DNA of 5,449 nt from the NCBI GenBank assembly GCA_030634605.1, contig DAOWAK010000112.1, positions 1-5,449 on the forward strand, read 5' to 3'. This DNA is from Sedimentisphaerales bacterium. GTDB lineage: Bacteria; Planctomycetota; Phycisphaerae; Sedimentisphaerales; SM23-30. Both the position numbers and the translations under genes were made by a program. The notes beneath the pieces are model-generated. The model was not told the origin of the DNA, did no database searches, and saw only the letters and a list, made by a program, of their open reading frames with translations. Positions 1 through 4,791 of this stretch are shown here, piece by piece (the stretch's first letter is position 1; each line of letters opens with the position of its first letter).

Positions 1-486
1 GTCGGCTACACCCTCAACGAAAACGACATCCAGTCCTGCGCCGAACGCGGCGTCAGCGTGGTAAAGTACGACATGCACACCAACCTGGACGTGTTCGACG
101 ACAAAAGCTTCGATTATGTCGTGCTCAGCCAGACTTTACAGGTGATTCACCAACCCAAAATCGTCCTACGCGAATTGCTGCGCATCGGCAAAAAGGTAAT
201 CGTCAGCTTTCCCAACTTCGCTTTCTGGCGCGGCCGATTACAGATACTGTTCAAAGGCCGGACGCCGGTCTGGAAAGGGCTGCCTTACGCCTGGTTTGAC
301 AAACCCAGCGAATCGGTAAATTACATGTCACTGAAAGATTTCGAAGCTTTCGTCCATAAAGAATTGTCCGCCAAACTGGTCCGGCGAATTCCACTTTCCA
401 CCCGCCTGCGCTGCGAAGTTCGTGTGCTGCCTAACCTGATCGCCGATGAAGTGATTTTCGTGATCGCTGACAGGAATCATTCTTAA
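1..486 (+). CDS. metW: MetW, methionine biosynthesis methyltransferase-like protein (5' end cut by window)
   Basis: The open frame enters at base 1 and ends at TAA 484-486, giving 161 visible residues. MetW proteins are usually about 195-210 residues, so roughly 40 N-terminal residues, including the glycine-rich SAM-binding motif, lie outside the window. Visible hallmarks are FDYVVLSQTLQ (visible residues 37-47), VSFPNFAFWRGRLQ (about 68-81) and GLPYAWFDKP (about 92-101), all strongly conserved in MetW. MetW has a class I SAM-methyltransferase fold and, in many bacteria, works with the homoserine O-acyltransferase MetX in methionine synthesis; metX usually lies just upstream, so it is expected to the left of base 1. 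A GTG at 58 is an internal valine, not a start, because the frame and the homology both continue upstream. No frameshift or missing motif is seen in the visible part. Confidence 0.93.
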   Translation, partial: VGYTLNENDIQSCAERGVSVVKYDMHTNLDVFDDKSFDYVVLSQTLQVIHQPKIVLRELLRIGKKVIVSFPNFAFWRGRLQILFKGRTPVWKGLPYAWFDKPSESVNYMSLKDFEAFVHKELSAKLVRRIPLSTRLRCEVRVLPNLIADEVIFVIADRNHS

Positions 487-506
487 CGAAACCTCAAAAA
501 ATTACC

Positions 507-535
507 GTAGGATGGGCTTTAGCCCATGCTGATCC
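507..535. repeat. Small intergenic palindrome between metW and larE
   Basis: Arms ATGGGCT (512-518) and AGCCCAT (521-527) are perfectly complementary around two bases, or form a six-pair stem with a TTTA loop. The flanks GTAGG and GATCC make the whole resemble the common GTAGGATGGGCT...AGCCCATGC class of intergenic palindromes seen in many bacteria. There is no T-tract after it, so it is not a classic terminator, although it could slow or stop transcription between the two genes. Confidence 0.6.
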
Positions 536-563
536 AACTGATTAACAAAAACATAATTAAATA

Positions 564-1403
564 ATGAACGACCAACCCAAACATTATATTGCTGATCAGC
601 AAGCACTGGCTAAATACGAAAAGCTTCGCGAAATCCTTCAACACTACCAAAAAGTGATCGTGGCCTATTCCGGCGGCGTGGACAGCGTTTTTCTACTGCG
701 GGTGACGGTTGACTGCCTCGGTGCCGACCGCGTCCTGGCCTGCATCGGCCGGAGCGAATCCCTGGCCCAAAGCGAATACAATTCCGCCCTGGAAATCGCC
801 CGTCAGATGGGTGCTGAAATTCAGGTGGTTCATCCCAGGGAAATCTCCAACCCCCACTACCGTGCCAATCCCGCCGACCGCTGTTTCTATTGCAAAACCG
901 AACTTTACAAAATCCTGTCCGACATCGCCGAAAAACAAAACTTCGACACCGTGCTTTGCGGAACCAACGCCGACGACCTGGGCGATTTCCGGCCCGGGCT
1001 CCAGGCTGCCAAAGACCTCAACGTCGCCAGCCCCCTCGAACAAGCTGGATTAACCAAAAACGACATTCGCCAGCTTAGCAAACAACTTTCGCTGCCCACC
1101 TGGGACAAACCCGCCCAGCCCTGCCTGGCCAGCCGCATGAGTTACGGCCTCGAAATCACCCCCGATCGCCTCAAACAAATCGAACAGGGCGAGGAATTCC
1201 TGCTAAAGCTCAATCTGCCCCAACTCCGCGTCCGGCACCACGACCAACTCGTCCGTATCGAAGTGCCCCACGAGCAGATCCCCCTTATTACCCATGATGA
1301 CACCCGCGAAAAAATCGTCGATTTCTTCAAAAAACTCGGTTTCACCTACGTCACCCTGGACCTGCAAGGCTTCCGCAGCGGATCCGGCAACGAAGTGCTC
1401 TGA
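564..1403 (+). CDS. larE: LarE, ATP-dependent sulfur insertase for the nickel-pincer nucleotide cofactor, three-cysteine type
   Basis: The 279-residue protein has the expected LarE length and layout. An N-terminal PP-loop ATP pyrophosphatase domain carries AYSGGVDS (residues 34-41), which binds ATP, and GTNADD (133-138). Family markers follow: DRCFYC (105-110), KPAQPCLASRMSYG (182-195) and the C-terminal DLQGFRSGSGNEVL (266-279). LarE adenylates the carboxylates of the pyridinium dicarboxylate made by LarB and inserts sulfur; LarC then inserts nickel, giving the cofactor of lactate racemase LarA and its homologues. Cys187 aligns with the sacrificial cysteine of the Lactobacillus enzyme. Cys107 and Cys110 add the CxxC found in LarE proteins that hold a [4Fe-4S] cluster and can turn over repeatedly. 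ATG 564 is the only sensible start; the leader is AT-rich without a clear Shine-Dalgarno sequence. No larA, larB or larC is visible nearby, and the link to metW may be only positional. Confidence 0.93.
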   Translation: MNDQPKHYIADQQALAKYEKLREILQHYQKVIVAYSGGVDSVFLLRVTVDCLGADRVLACIGRSESLAQSEYNSALEIARQMGAEIQVVHPREISNPHYRANPADRCFYCKTELYKILSDIAEKQNFDTVLCGTNADDLGDFRPGLQAAKDLNVASPLEQAGLTKNDIRQLSKQLSLPTWDKPAQPCLASRMSYGLEITPDRLKQIEQGEEFLLKLNLPQLRVRHHDQLVRIEVPHEQIPLITHDDTREKIVDFFKKLGFTYVTLDLQGFRSGSGNEVL

Positions 1404-1483
1404 AAACCATGGGAATGATTTTACCCGTGAAAAACCGTTTTTCTGTAATCCAACCAGAAAAATTCGACAATTATATTGCCGAC

Positions 1484-1511
1484 GATGTTATTTAGTTGAT
1501 GTTATTTAGTT
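1484..1511. repeat. 14-bp perfect tandem duplication
   Basis: GATGTTATTTAGTT occurs twice head to tail at 1484-1497 and 1498-1511. The second copy abuts the left end of the MITE-like candidate, and its TATTTA is the left copy of that candidate's possible target-site duplication. It may have arisen by replication slippage next to the insertion point. Confidence 0.8.
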
Positions 1512-1517
1512 CTTGTT

Positions 1518-1576
1518 GCGGAAGCGACTTTTTGTCATTCCCGCGGAAGCGACTTTTTGTCATTCCCGCGGAAGCG
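1518..1576. repeat. 25-bp tandem repeat ending in the palindrome arm
   Basis: A 25-bp unit beginning GCGGAAGCGACTTTTT and ending CATTCCC is repeated exactly at 1518-1542 and 1543-1567. A third partial unit GCGGAAGCG (1568-1576) then continues into the right arm of the palindrome. Only the last unit is followed by GGGAATCCAG, so the extra units are incomplete left halves. The shared GCGGAAGCG would let slippage or recombination produce this pattern. Confidence 0.85.
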
Positions 1577-1586
1577 GGAATCCAGT
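1557..1586. repeat. dRS3-like palindromic repeat, copy A
   Basis: The arms ATTCCCGC (1562-1569) and GCGGGAAT (1574-1581) form a perfect 8-bp stem around GGAA, flanked by TTGTC on the left and CCAGT on the right. This fits the ATTCCC-N8-GGGAAT format known from the Neisseria dRS3 repeat and from many unrelated genomes; the format match does not show common descent. A related copy with a paired base change lies at 2858-2888. Confidence 0.8.
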
Positions 1587-1663
1587 ATTTCGGTCTGAAA
1601 ACCGGCATTCGCTAATGTACAAAATTATATGATTGAAAAAAAAGGGTCTTCCGCAACAGCAAC

Positions 1664-1756
1664 TATTTAGCGACTAGATGGCAAGTTTGGATAATTCGAT
1701 CATTTGAATTTCGAATTTGTTTAGGATTTCGGATTTAGTGCTTAGGATTTTAACCA
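1664..1756. other. AT-rich intergenic stretch with repeated GGATTT words
   Basis: This is the rest of the 365-base gap between larE and the DUF697 gene. It contains GAATTTCGAATTTG (1716 region) and three GGATTT words at 1724-1729, 1731-1736 and 1745-1750. Similar TTAGGATTTCG phrases are common intergenic filler in planctomycete-type genomes. The promoter of the downstream gene probably lies here, but I cannot place convincing -35 and -10 boxes. Confidence 0.5.
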
Positions 1757-1757
1757 T

Positions 1758-1763
1758 GAGGTG
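1758..1763 (+). promoter_or_regulatory. Shine-Dalgarno sequence that fixes a TTG start
   Basis: GAGGTG lies five bases before TTG 1769-1771. An in-frame TGA at 1757-1759 rules out any earlier start, and the first in-frame ATG is about 97 codons downstream, after both membrane segments. TTG is therefore the most credible start of the DUF697 gene. Confidence 0.75.
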
Positions 1764-1768
1764 CTGAT

Positions 1769-2848
1769 TTGCTTTTTGACGAACTAAAAAGATTCTGGCG
1801 TCTGTTTCGCAAGCTCGCTGTTTTAATCGGCGTTTTGCTGAGCTTTTTCGCCCTGCTGGAACTGGCCCGGGCTTATGTCACGCTGCGCGATTTGCATCCG
1901 CTGGCAGGCTATGGATTCCTGATTGCCCTGGCTGCACTGCTGCTCTGGTCGATTTATTATTTCTGGTCCGCCTTTCGCAGCTATCCCCGCGCGCTTACTC
2001 CCCCACCGCGCAACCGCACCCGCCGCTACGCAAAATATCTCTGTCGTTATCTTAAACGCATGCAAAATAACGATGCTGTCCCCGATGAACAAAAAGTTGC
2101 TCTGACAGCCGCCGAGGAAAAACTCTCCCGCCAACTCAAAACCACCATAAGTACCGATTCCCTGAACCAATGCATCGAGCAGATTGAAAAGGAAACCATC
2201 GCCCCCGCCCTGGAACAACTGGACGAACTGGCTGAGCAAAAAATCCGCACCGGCGTTCGCGACATCATGCTCGTCGTAGCTGTTTCACCCTACCGCTCCC
2301 TCGATCTGCTGGTGGTGCTCTATCGCAACCTCTTAATGATAAAAAACGTCGCCGCCGTTTATAATTCCCGCCCCGCCCTGCGCGAATCCTTACAAACCGT
2401 TTACGACACCGCCCGCGTAGTCGCTGCGGTTAATTTCGTCAACCTGGGCGGCAAAATGATCGAAAACCTCACCAAATCACTGCCCGGGATCATCCCCGGC
2501 GTCAGCCGAATCGTCGACGATTGCGCCCAGGGCCTCGCCGCCGGAATGCTCACCAGCGTAACCGGCCACGCCGCCAAGGAACGCTGCCGAGCCTTTGCCC
2601 CCTGGGACTTCGAACAAGCCAAATCCAGCATCGCCGACCAACTCAAAACCTTCACCTCCGACGTCGGAAAAATGTTCTTCAAGGACATCACCCCCACCCT
2701 CCGAATCCCCGGCGAAGTAACCCGCGAAAAATGGCGCGAACTCAAGGAAAGCCTCTCCCAAGGATACAACGAAACCATCGACGCCATCCAAAACCTCGTC
2801 GGCATCAAATCCCGAAAACCAGAAAAACCCCCGAACACAACCGACTAA
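1769..2848 (+). CDS. DUF697 (YcjF-like) membrane protein, stand-alone
   Basis: The 359-residue protein starts at a TTG with a good ribosome binding site. Its N-terminus carries two hydrophobic segments, about residues 16-35 and 45-66, so it is likely an inner-membrane protein. A basic stretch (residues 71-97) and a charged, probably helical or coiled region (104-162) follow. Residues 165-285 match DUF697, with the marker AVSPYRSLDLLVVLYRNL (171-188), a conserved Y-x-x-R-P (198-202) and GMLTSVTGHAAKERCRAF (259-276). DUF697 proteins include E. coli YcjF, which is paired with the GTPase-like YcjX, and many family members are fused to or next to a GTPase. No P-loop is present here and no GTPase gene is in the window. 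The C-terminal tail (286-359) is charged and ends in a basic, proline-rich segment. Its function is not known; a role in envelope or stress biology would be a guess from the family. Confidence 0.85.
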   Translation: MLFDELKRFWRLFRKLAVLIGVLLSFFALLELARAYVTLRDLHPLAGYGFLIALAALLLWSIYYFWSAFRSYPRALTPPPRNRTRRYAKYLCRYLKRMQNNDAVPDEQKVALTAAEEKLSRQLKTTISTDSLNQCIEQIEKETIAPALEQLDELAEQKIRTGVRDIMLVVAVSPYRSLDLLVVLYRNLLMIKNVAAVYNSRPALRESLQTVYDTARVVAAVNFVNLGGKMIENLTKSLPGIIPGVSRIVDDCAQGLAAGMLTSVTGHAAKERCRAFAPWDFEQAKSSIADQLKTFTSDVGKMFFKDITPTLRIPGEVTREKWRELKESLSQGYNETIDAIQNLVGIKSRKPEKPPNTTD

Positions 2849-2857
2849 CACCCCGAC

Positions 2858-2888
2858 TTGTCATGCCCGGCTTGATCGGGCATCCAGT
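2858..2888. repeat. dRS3-like palindromic repeat, copy B
   Basis: The arms ATGCCCG (2863-2869) and CGGGCAT (2877-2883) form seven pairs, plus a possible G-T pair, around a short loop. The flanks TTGTC and CCAGT are shared with copy A. It starts ten bases after the DUF697 stop codon and could act as a weak transcript end, but no T-run follows it. Confidence 0.75.
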
Positions 2889-3076
2889 CTTAAAACTTCC
2901 TGTCAAAAATTCTTAAATTCTCTGAGTTATCTTCTTGCTCTGTGGCTAAATATTTCTTAAAATCCGTGTCATCCGTGAAATCCGTGGTTTAACATCTTTA
3001 TTCTCTTAATCTGAAATCAGTGTTAATCCGTGTCTGAAATTCTTATCTTCTTCGTTTTCTTCATGCCCTTCATGGT
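2889..3076. repeat. Degenerate single copy of the 9-bp-periodic intergenic module
   Basis: Words in order are CCTGTCAAAAAT, CTCTGAG, CTCTGTGGC, then ATCCGTG at 2962, 2971 and 2980 (exactly 9 bases apart), ATCTTTATTCTCTT, and another ATCCGTG near 3026. The stretch ends with three 9-base units: CTTCGTTTT (3050), CTTCATGCC (3059) and CTTCATGGT (3068). The same words in the same order and orientation form the tandem modules at 5088-5449. No open frame with coding character is seen on the + strand. The last unit overlaps the amidohydrolase stop codon. Confidence 0.8.
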
Positions 3077-4407
3077 AAAAATGAATCTTGCCATTCGTTA
3101 TTAAAAACCACCTCCCCCCGAACCATCACCATGCTGGGTTCAGCACCCGAATCGAGCAGCCCCTCCAACACCCCAGCCGCATCCAGGCCGACAGCTGCTG
3201 CCTTTTCACTCAACGGCAACGCAATCAAATCCGCTTCCTTGCCCGCTGCAATCGAACCAACCTTCTCCTCCAGCCGCAACGCTTTCGCTCCGTTAATCGT
3301 AGCCATCCGCAAAATCGCCCCCACCTCCAGTTCCGGAAACTCCCGCCGCAAAAACCGCATCTCATCCAGAATGCTCAACGTCGAATTACTCGCCAGACTG
3401 TCGGTCCCCAGGCAAACATTGATCCCCAGCTCCAGCATCTTCTGGAACGGATGCACCGGATGACCGAAAAAATTATGCGAACGCGGACAATACGCCACAC
3501 TGTGCCCCCGCCCCTGCAACATCTCCAATTCGTCAAAAGTAACATAATTAACATGCGCCAGCAAAAAATCCTGCTCCGCCAGATCCATCTCCAGAAAAAA
3601 CTCCACCGGCATCTTGCCCGGACAATCAAAACCGCCGTTCCAGTTGAACATCTTTGTCAGATAATCTCGCCAGGGGCCTTCTCCGCCGCTGAGCAGAAAC
3701 TCAATCTCCTCCATCGTCTCCGCCAGATGCGTTGCCAGAACCAGCCCATGTTCCCGCCCCAACTGAGCCACCAACCGGTAAACCCCCGACTGCGCCGAGT
3801 ATGGCGCATGAGGACTCAGCCCCAGGGACAACAATTCATCCGACCGCGTCTGGGCGATGCATTTTTCCAGATAATCCCGCGGCTCTCTCAGATCATCGCT
3901 CAAGCCAAACACTTCGGCAAAACAAACTTTGCGAATCTTCTGCTTCGCCAGCATCTGCCACACCCGATGTCCGAAACACACATCCCCAACCGTCGTCACC
4001 CCCGACCGCAGACTTTCTTCGCATCCCTGCCGGACCACCTCCTCCAAATCCCGCTTCCCTCGCCCCTGTCCTTGCCGCCGCGCCTGCCCCAGCCGATCCA
4101 CCCAATCCACAAAATCCCCCTCATAAGCAACCTTCCCCCGCAACCCGCTGAGCTCCAGATGCGTATGCGCGTTGATCAGCCCCGGAAAAACCACACACCC
4201 CGCCAAATCCAACACCTCCGCCGCCCCGAACTGTTCCCGCAACCGCCGATAATCCCCACATTCCACAATCACCCCACCCTCAACCACCACCGCCGCATCA
4301 GCCCTCCCCTCAACGCCTGCCTTCCCCCCAACGCCAGCCTTCCCCCCAACGCCTGCCCCCTCCACAGCCGCCCCCCCCAACAACCAATCACTTCGAATCA
4401 ACAACAT
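3070..4407 (-). CDS. Metal-dependent amidohydrolase of the Atz/Trz/SsnA type, possibly aminodeoxyfutalosine or related deaminase
   Basis: The 445-residue protein has the full amidohydrolase layout. A short N-terminal beta-sandwich part leads to PGLINAHTHLELS (75-87) with metal ligands His81 and His83. Then come SPHAPYS (198-204, His200), ATHLAET (225-231, His227 metal ligand and Glu230), LAHVNY (283-288, His285), CPRSHNFFGHPVHPF (307-321) and LGTDSLASN (333-341, catalytic and metal-binding Asp336). It ends in GKEADLIAL (389-397), where the beta-sandwich closes. These ligands are intact, so it should be an active hydrolase, most likely a cytoplasmic deaminase of a nucleoside-like or similar amino compound. 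The HLAET/GTDSLASN pattern resembles the group containing aminodeoxyfutalosine deaminase (menaquinone synthesis), but S-adenosylhomocysteine or methylthioadenosine deaminases are also possible, and no other menaquinone gene is visible. Residues 18-36 hold a G-V-G-G-K-A repeat unusual for this position. ATG 4407 is preceded by in-frame stops; GGAG lies 10 bases upstream. Confidence 0.92.
   Translation of the reverse strand: MLLIRSDWLLGGAAVEGAGVGGKAGVGGKAGVEGRADAAVVVEGGVIVECGDYRRLREQFGAAEVLDLAGCVVFPGLINAHTHLELSGLRGKVAYEGDFVDWVDRLGQARRQGQGRGKRDLEEVVRQGCEESLRSGVTTVGDVCFGHRVWQMLAKQKIRKVCFAEVFGLSDDLREPRDYLEKCIAQTRSDELLSLGLSPHAPYSAQSGVYRLVAQLGREHGLVLATHLAETMEEIEFLLSGGEGPWRDYLTKMFNWNGGFDCPGKMPVEFFLEMDLAEQDFLLAHVNYVTFDELEMLQGRGHSVAYCPRSHNFFGHPVHPFQKMLELGINVCLGTDSLASNSTLSILDEMRFLRREFPELEVGAILRMATINGAKALRLEEKVGSIAAGKEADLIALPLSEKAAAVGLDAAGVLEGLLDSGAEPSMVMVRGEVVFNNEWQDSFLP
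4311..4364 (-). repeat. 18-bp in-frame minisatellite inside the amidohydrolase gene
   Basis: On the + strand the units CAACGCCTGCCTTCCCCC (4311-4328), CAACGCCAGCCTTCCCCC (4329-4346) and a diverged third unit starting CAACGCCTGCC (4347-4364) follow one another. The first two differ at one base. Because 18 is six codons, copy changes keep the frame and add or remove a six-residue block like GVGGKA near the N-terminus (about residues 15-32). The unit includes runs of six C, which are also slippage-prone and would shift the frame. Confidence 0.85.
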
Positions 4408-4458
4408 CTTCCAACCGCTCCATCAACACCTTTCTCAACCGGTAAACCACCAAAAATC

Positions 4459-4486
4459 ATCATACCCTATTGCTGTTAATCCGCAA
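4459..4486 (-). promoter_or_regulatory. Candidate promoter for the amidohydrolase gene
   Basis: On the - strand, TATGAT (4464 down to 4459) differs from the -10 consensus at one base. TTGCGG (4486 down to 4481) is a weak -35 box 16 bases upstream. Transcription would start near 4452, leaving a leader of about 45 bases before ATG 4407. The -35 match is poor, so this is tentative. Confidence 0.3.
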
Positions 4487-4510
4487 AGAATTTGCAATAA
4501 ATATAACCAT

Positions 4511-4532
4511 GTGCGGTTTCGCACTTTTTCTT
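4511..4532 (+). terminator. Terminator-like hairpin with T-tract in the divergent gap
   Basis: GTGCG (4511-4515) and CGCAC (4520-4524) form a perfect five-pair stem with a GTTT loop, followed directly by TTTTTCTT (4525-4532) on the + strand. That is the shape of a small intrinsic terminator. Its position is odd: the only gene to its left is on the opposite strand, so it would end antisense or unannotated transcription running rightwards. The stem is short and may be inefficient. Confidence 0.45.
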
Positions 4533-4554
4533 GAGTGGCTCGGTTGGGTTTCGG

Positions 4555-4657
4555 TTCGGCAGGGCCTTTTTGGCCAAGCGGACGACAATTTTAAGCAGGT
4601 TCAATGAACTTTACGAAAGCACATTTTATTAAAAACCGTCCTAAAGACCCTGCCGGA
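4555..4657. ncRNA. Possible structured RNA or leader element with nested helices
   Basis: TTCGGCAGGG (4555-4564) can pair with CCCTGCCGGA (4648-4657): nine Watson-Crick pairs and one G-U. Nested inside, GGACG (4580-4584) pairs with CGTCC (4637-4641). Inside that, AGGTTC (4597-4602) pairs with GAACTT (4606-4611, one G-U) over a three-base loop. An alternative hairpin, GGCC-TTTTT-GGCC (4563-4575), competes with the outer helix. A further TTAAC/GTTAA pair lies at 4664-4668 and 4688-4692. I do not recognise a known riboswitch, tRNA, SRP RNA or 6S RNA. The strand is unknown, and chance pairing or a decayed palindromic element is possible. Confidence 0.3.
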
Positions 4658-4732
4658 GTGCAATTAACGAAACGTAAAACTGCGAAAGTTAACACCATTA
4701 TAGCCTTGCTTATTAAACTGAAAGAGCTTATC

Positions 4733-4759
4733 ATGACAAGCATAGCGGCAAATTATAAT
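4733..4759 (+). promoter_or_regulatory. Candidate sigma-70-like promoter of the DUF6868 gene
   Basis: A perfect TATAAT at 4754-4759 is preceded by ATGACA (4733-4738), one base off the -35 consensus, with a 15-base spacer, which is shorter than the usual 16-18. Transcription would start near 4766, giving a leader of about 25 bases that contains the Shine-Dalgarno sequence. If this promoter is the main one, the possible structured RNA at 4555-4657 is not part of the gene's leader. Confidence 0.45.
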
Positions 4760-4781
4760 CACTTTAGTACCCGAAAGAAAT

Positions 4782-4787
4782 GAGGTG
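4782..4787 (+). promoter_or_regulatory. Shine-Dalgarno sequence deciding the DUF6868 start
   Basis: GAGGTG lies four bases before ATG 4792. The in-frame ATG at 4780 overlaps this site and has no comparable site of its own, and family members typically begin MTIEA, so ATG 4792 is preferred over 4780. Confidence 0.65.
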
Positions 4788-4791
4788 CCTG

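Larger units (their letters stand above)
1509..1663. mobile_element. Candidate MITE-like element with terminal inverted repeats
   Basis: The left end GTTCTTGTTGCGGAAG (1509-1524) matches the reverse complement of the right end CTTCCGCAACAGCAAC (1648-1663) at 14 of 16 positions, with a perfect inner block of 10 or more. Directly outside both ends is TATTTA (1503-1508 and 1664-1669; a seventh base, G, also agrees), as a target-site duplication would leave. The interior has no open frame and contains the palindromic repeat and its 25-bp duplication. The left terminal repeat shares GCGGAAGCG with the internal palindrome, so part of the resemblance may come from local duplication. Only one copy is in the window, so mobility is inferred. 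Confidence 0.45.

Noticed and set aside
693..1043. Open frames on both strands overlapping larE (such as 693-1043 on the - strand and 709-1053 on the + strand)
   Set aside because: They lie wholly within a well-supported larE and have no domain or ribosome binding site; they are shadows of its codon use.
564..1403. LarE considered as a different PP-loop enzyme such as an asparagine synthase-like, NAD synthase or GMP synthase protein
   Set aside because: The PCLASR and C-terminal GFRSGSGNE motifs together with the length are specific to LarE.
1404..1450. GAAAAA-CCG-TTTTTC (1429-1443) considered as a larE terminator
   Set aside because: The stem is nearly all A-T with a three-base loop and no T-run after it, so it would be too weak.
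4371..4440. An 11-codon frame (MERLEDVVDSK) starting at an out-of-frame ATG just upstream of the amidohydrolase start
   Set aside because: It overlaps the start of the real gene in another frame and is too short to support as a leader peptide without conservation evidence.
3088..4479. A 463-residue open frame on the + strand opposite the amidohydrolase gene
   Set aside because: It is rich in His, Pro, Gln and Arg with no recognisable domain and mirrors the G-rich codons of the real - strand gene, which has a complete set of metal-binding motifs.
4580..4660. GGTTCAAT considered as the T-arm of a tRNA
   Set aside because: The arm closes over only three bases, no acceptor stem or anticodon arm fits around it, and there is no CCA end.
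4733..4783. A 16-codon upstream frame whose stop overlaps ATG 4780 (ATGA)
   Set aside because: It has no good ribosome binding site, overlaps the best candidate promoter, and would not be transcribed if that promoter is used.
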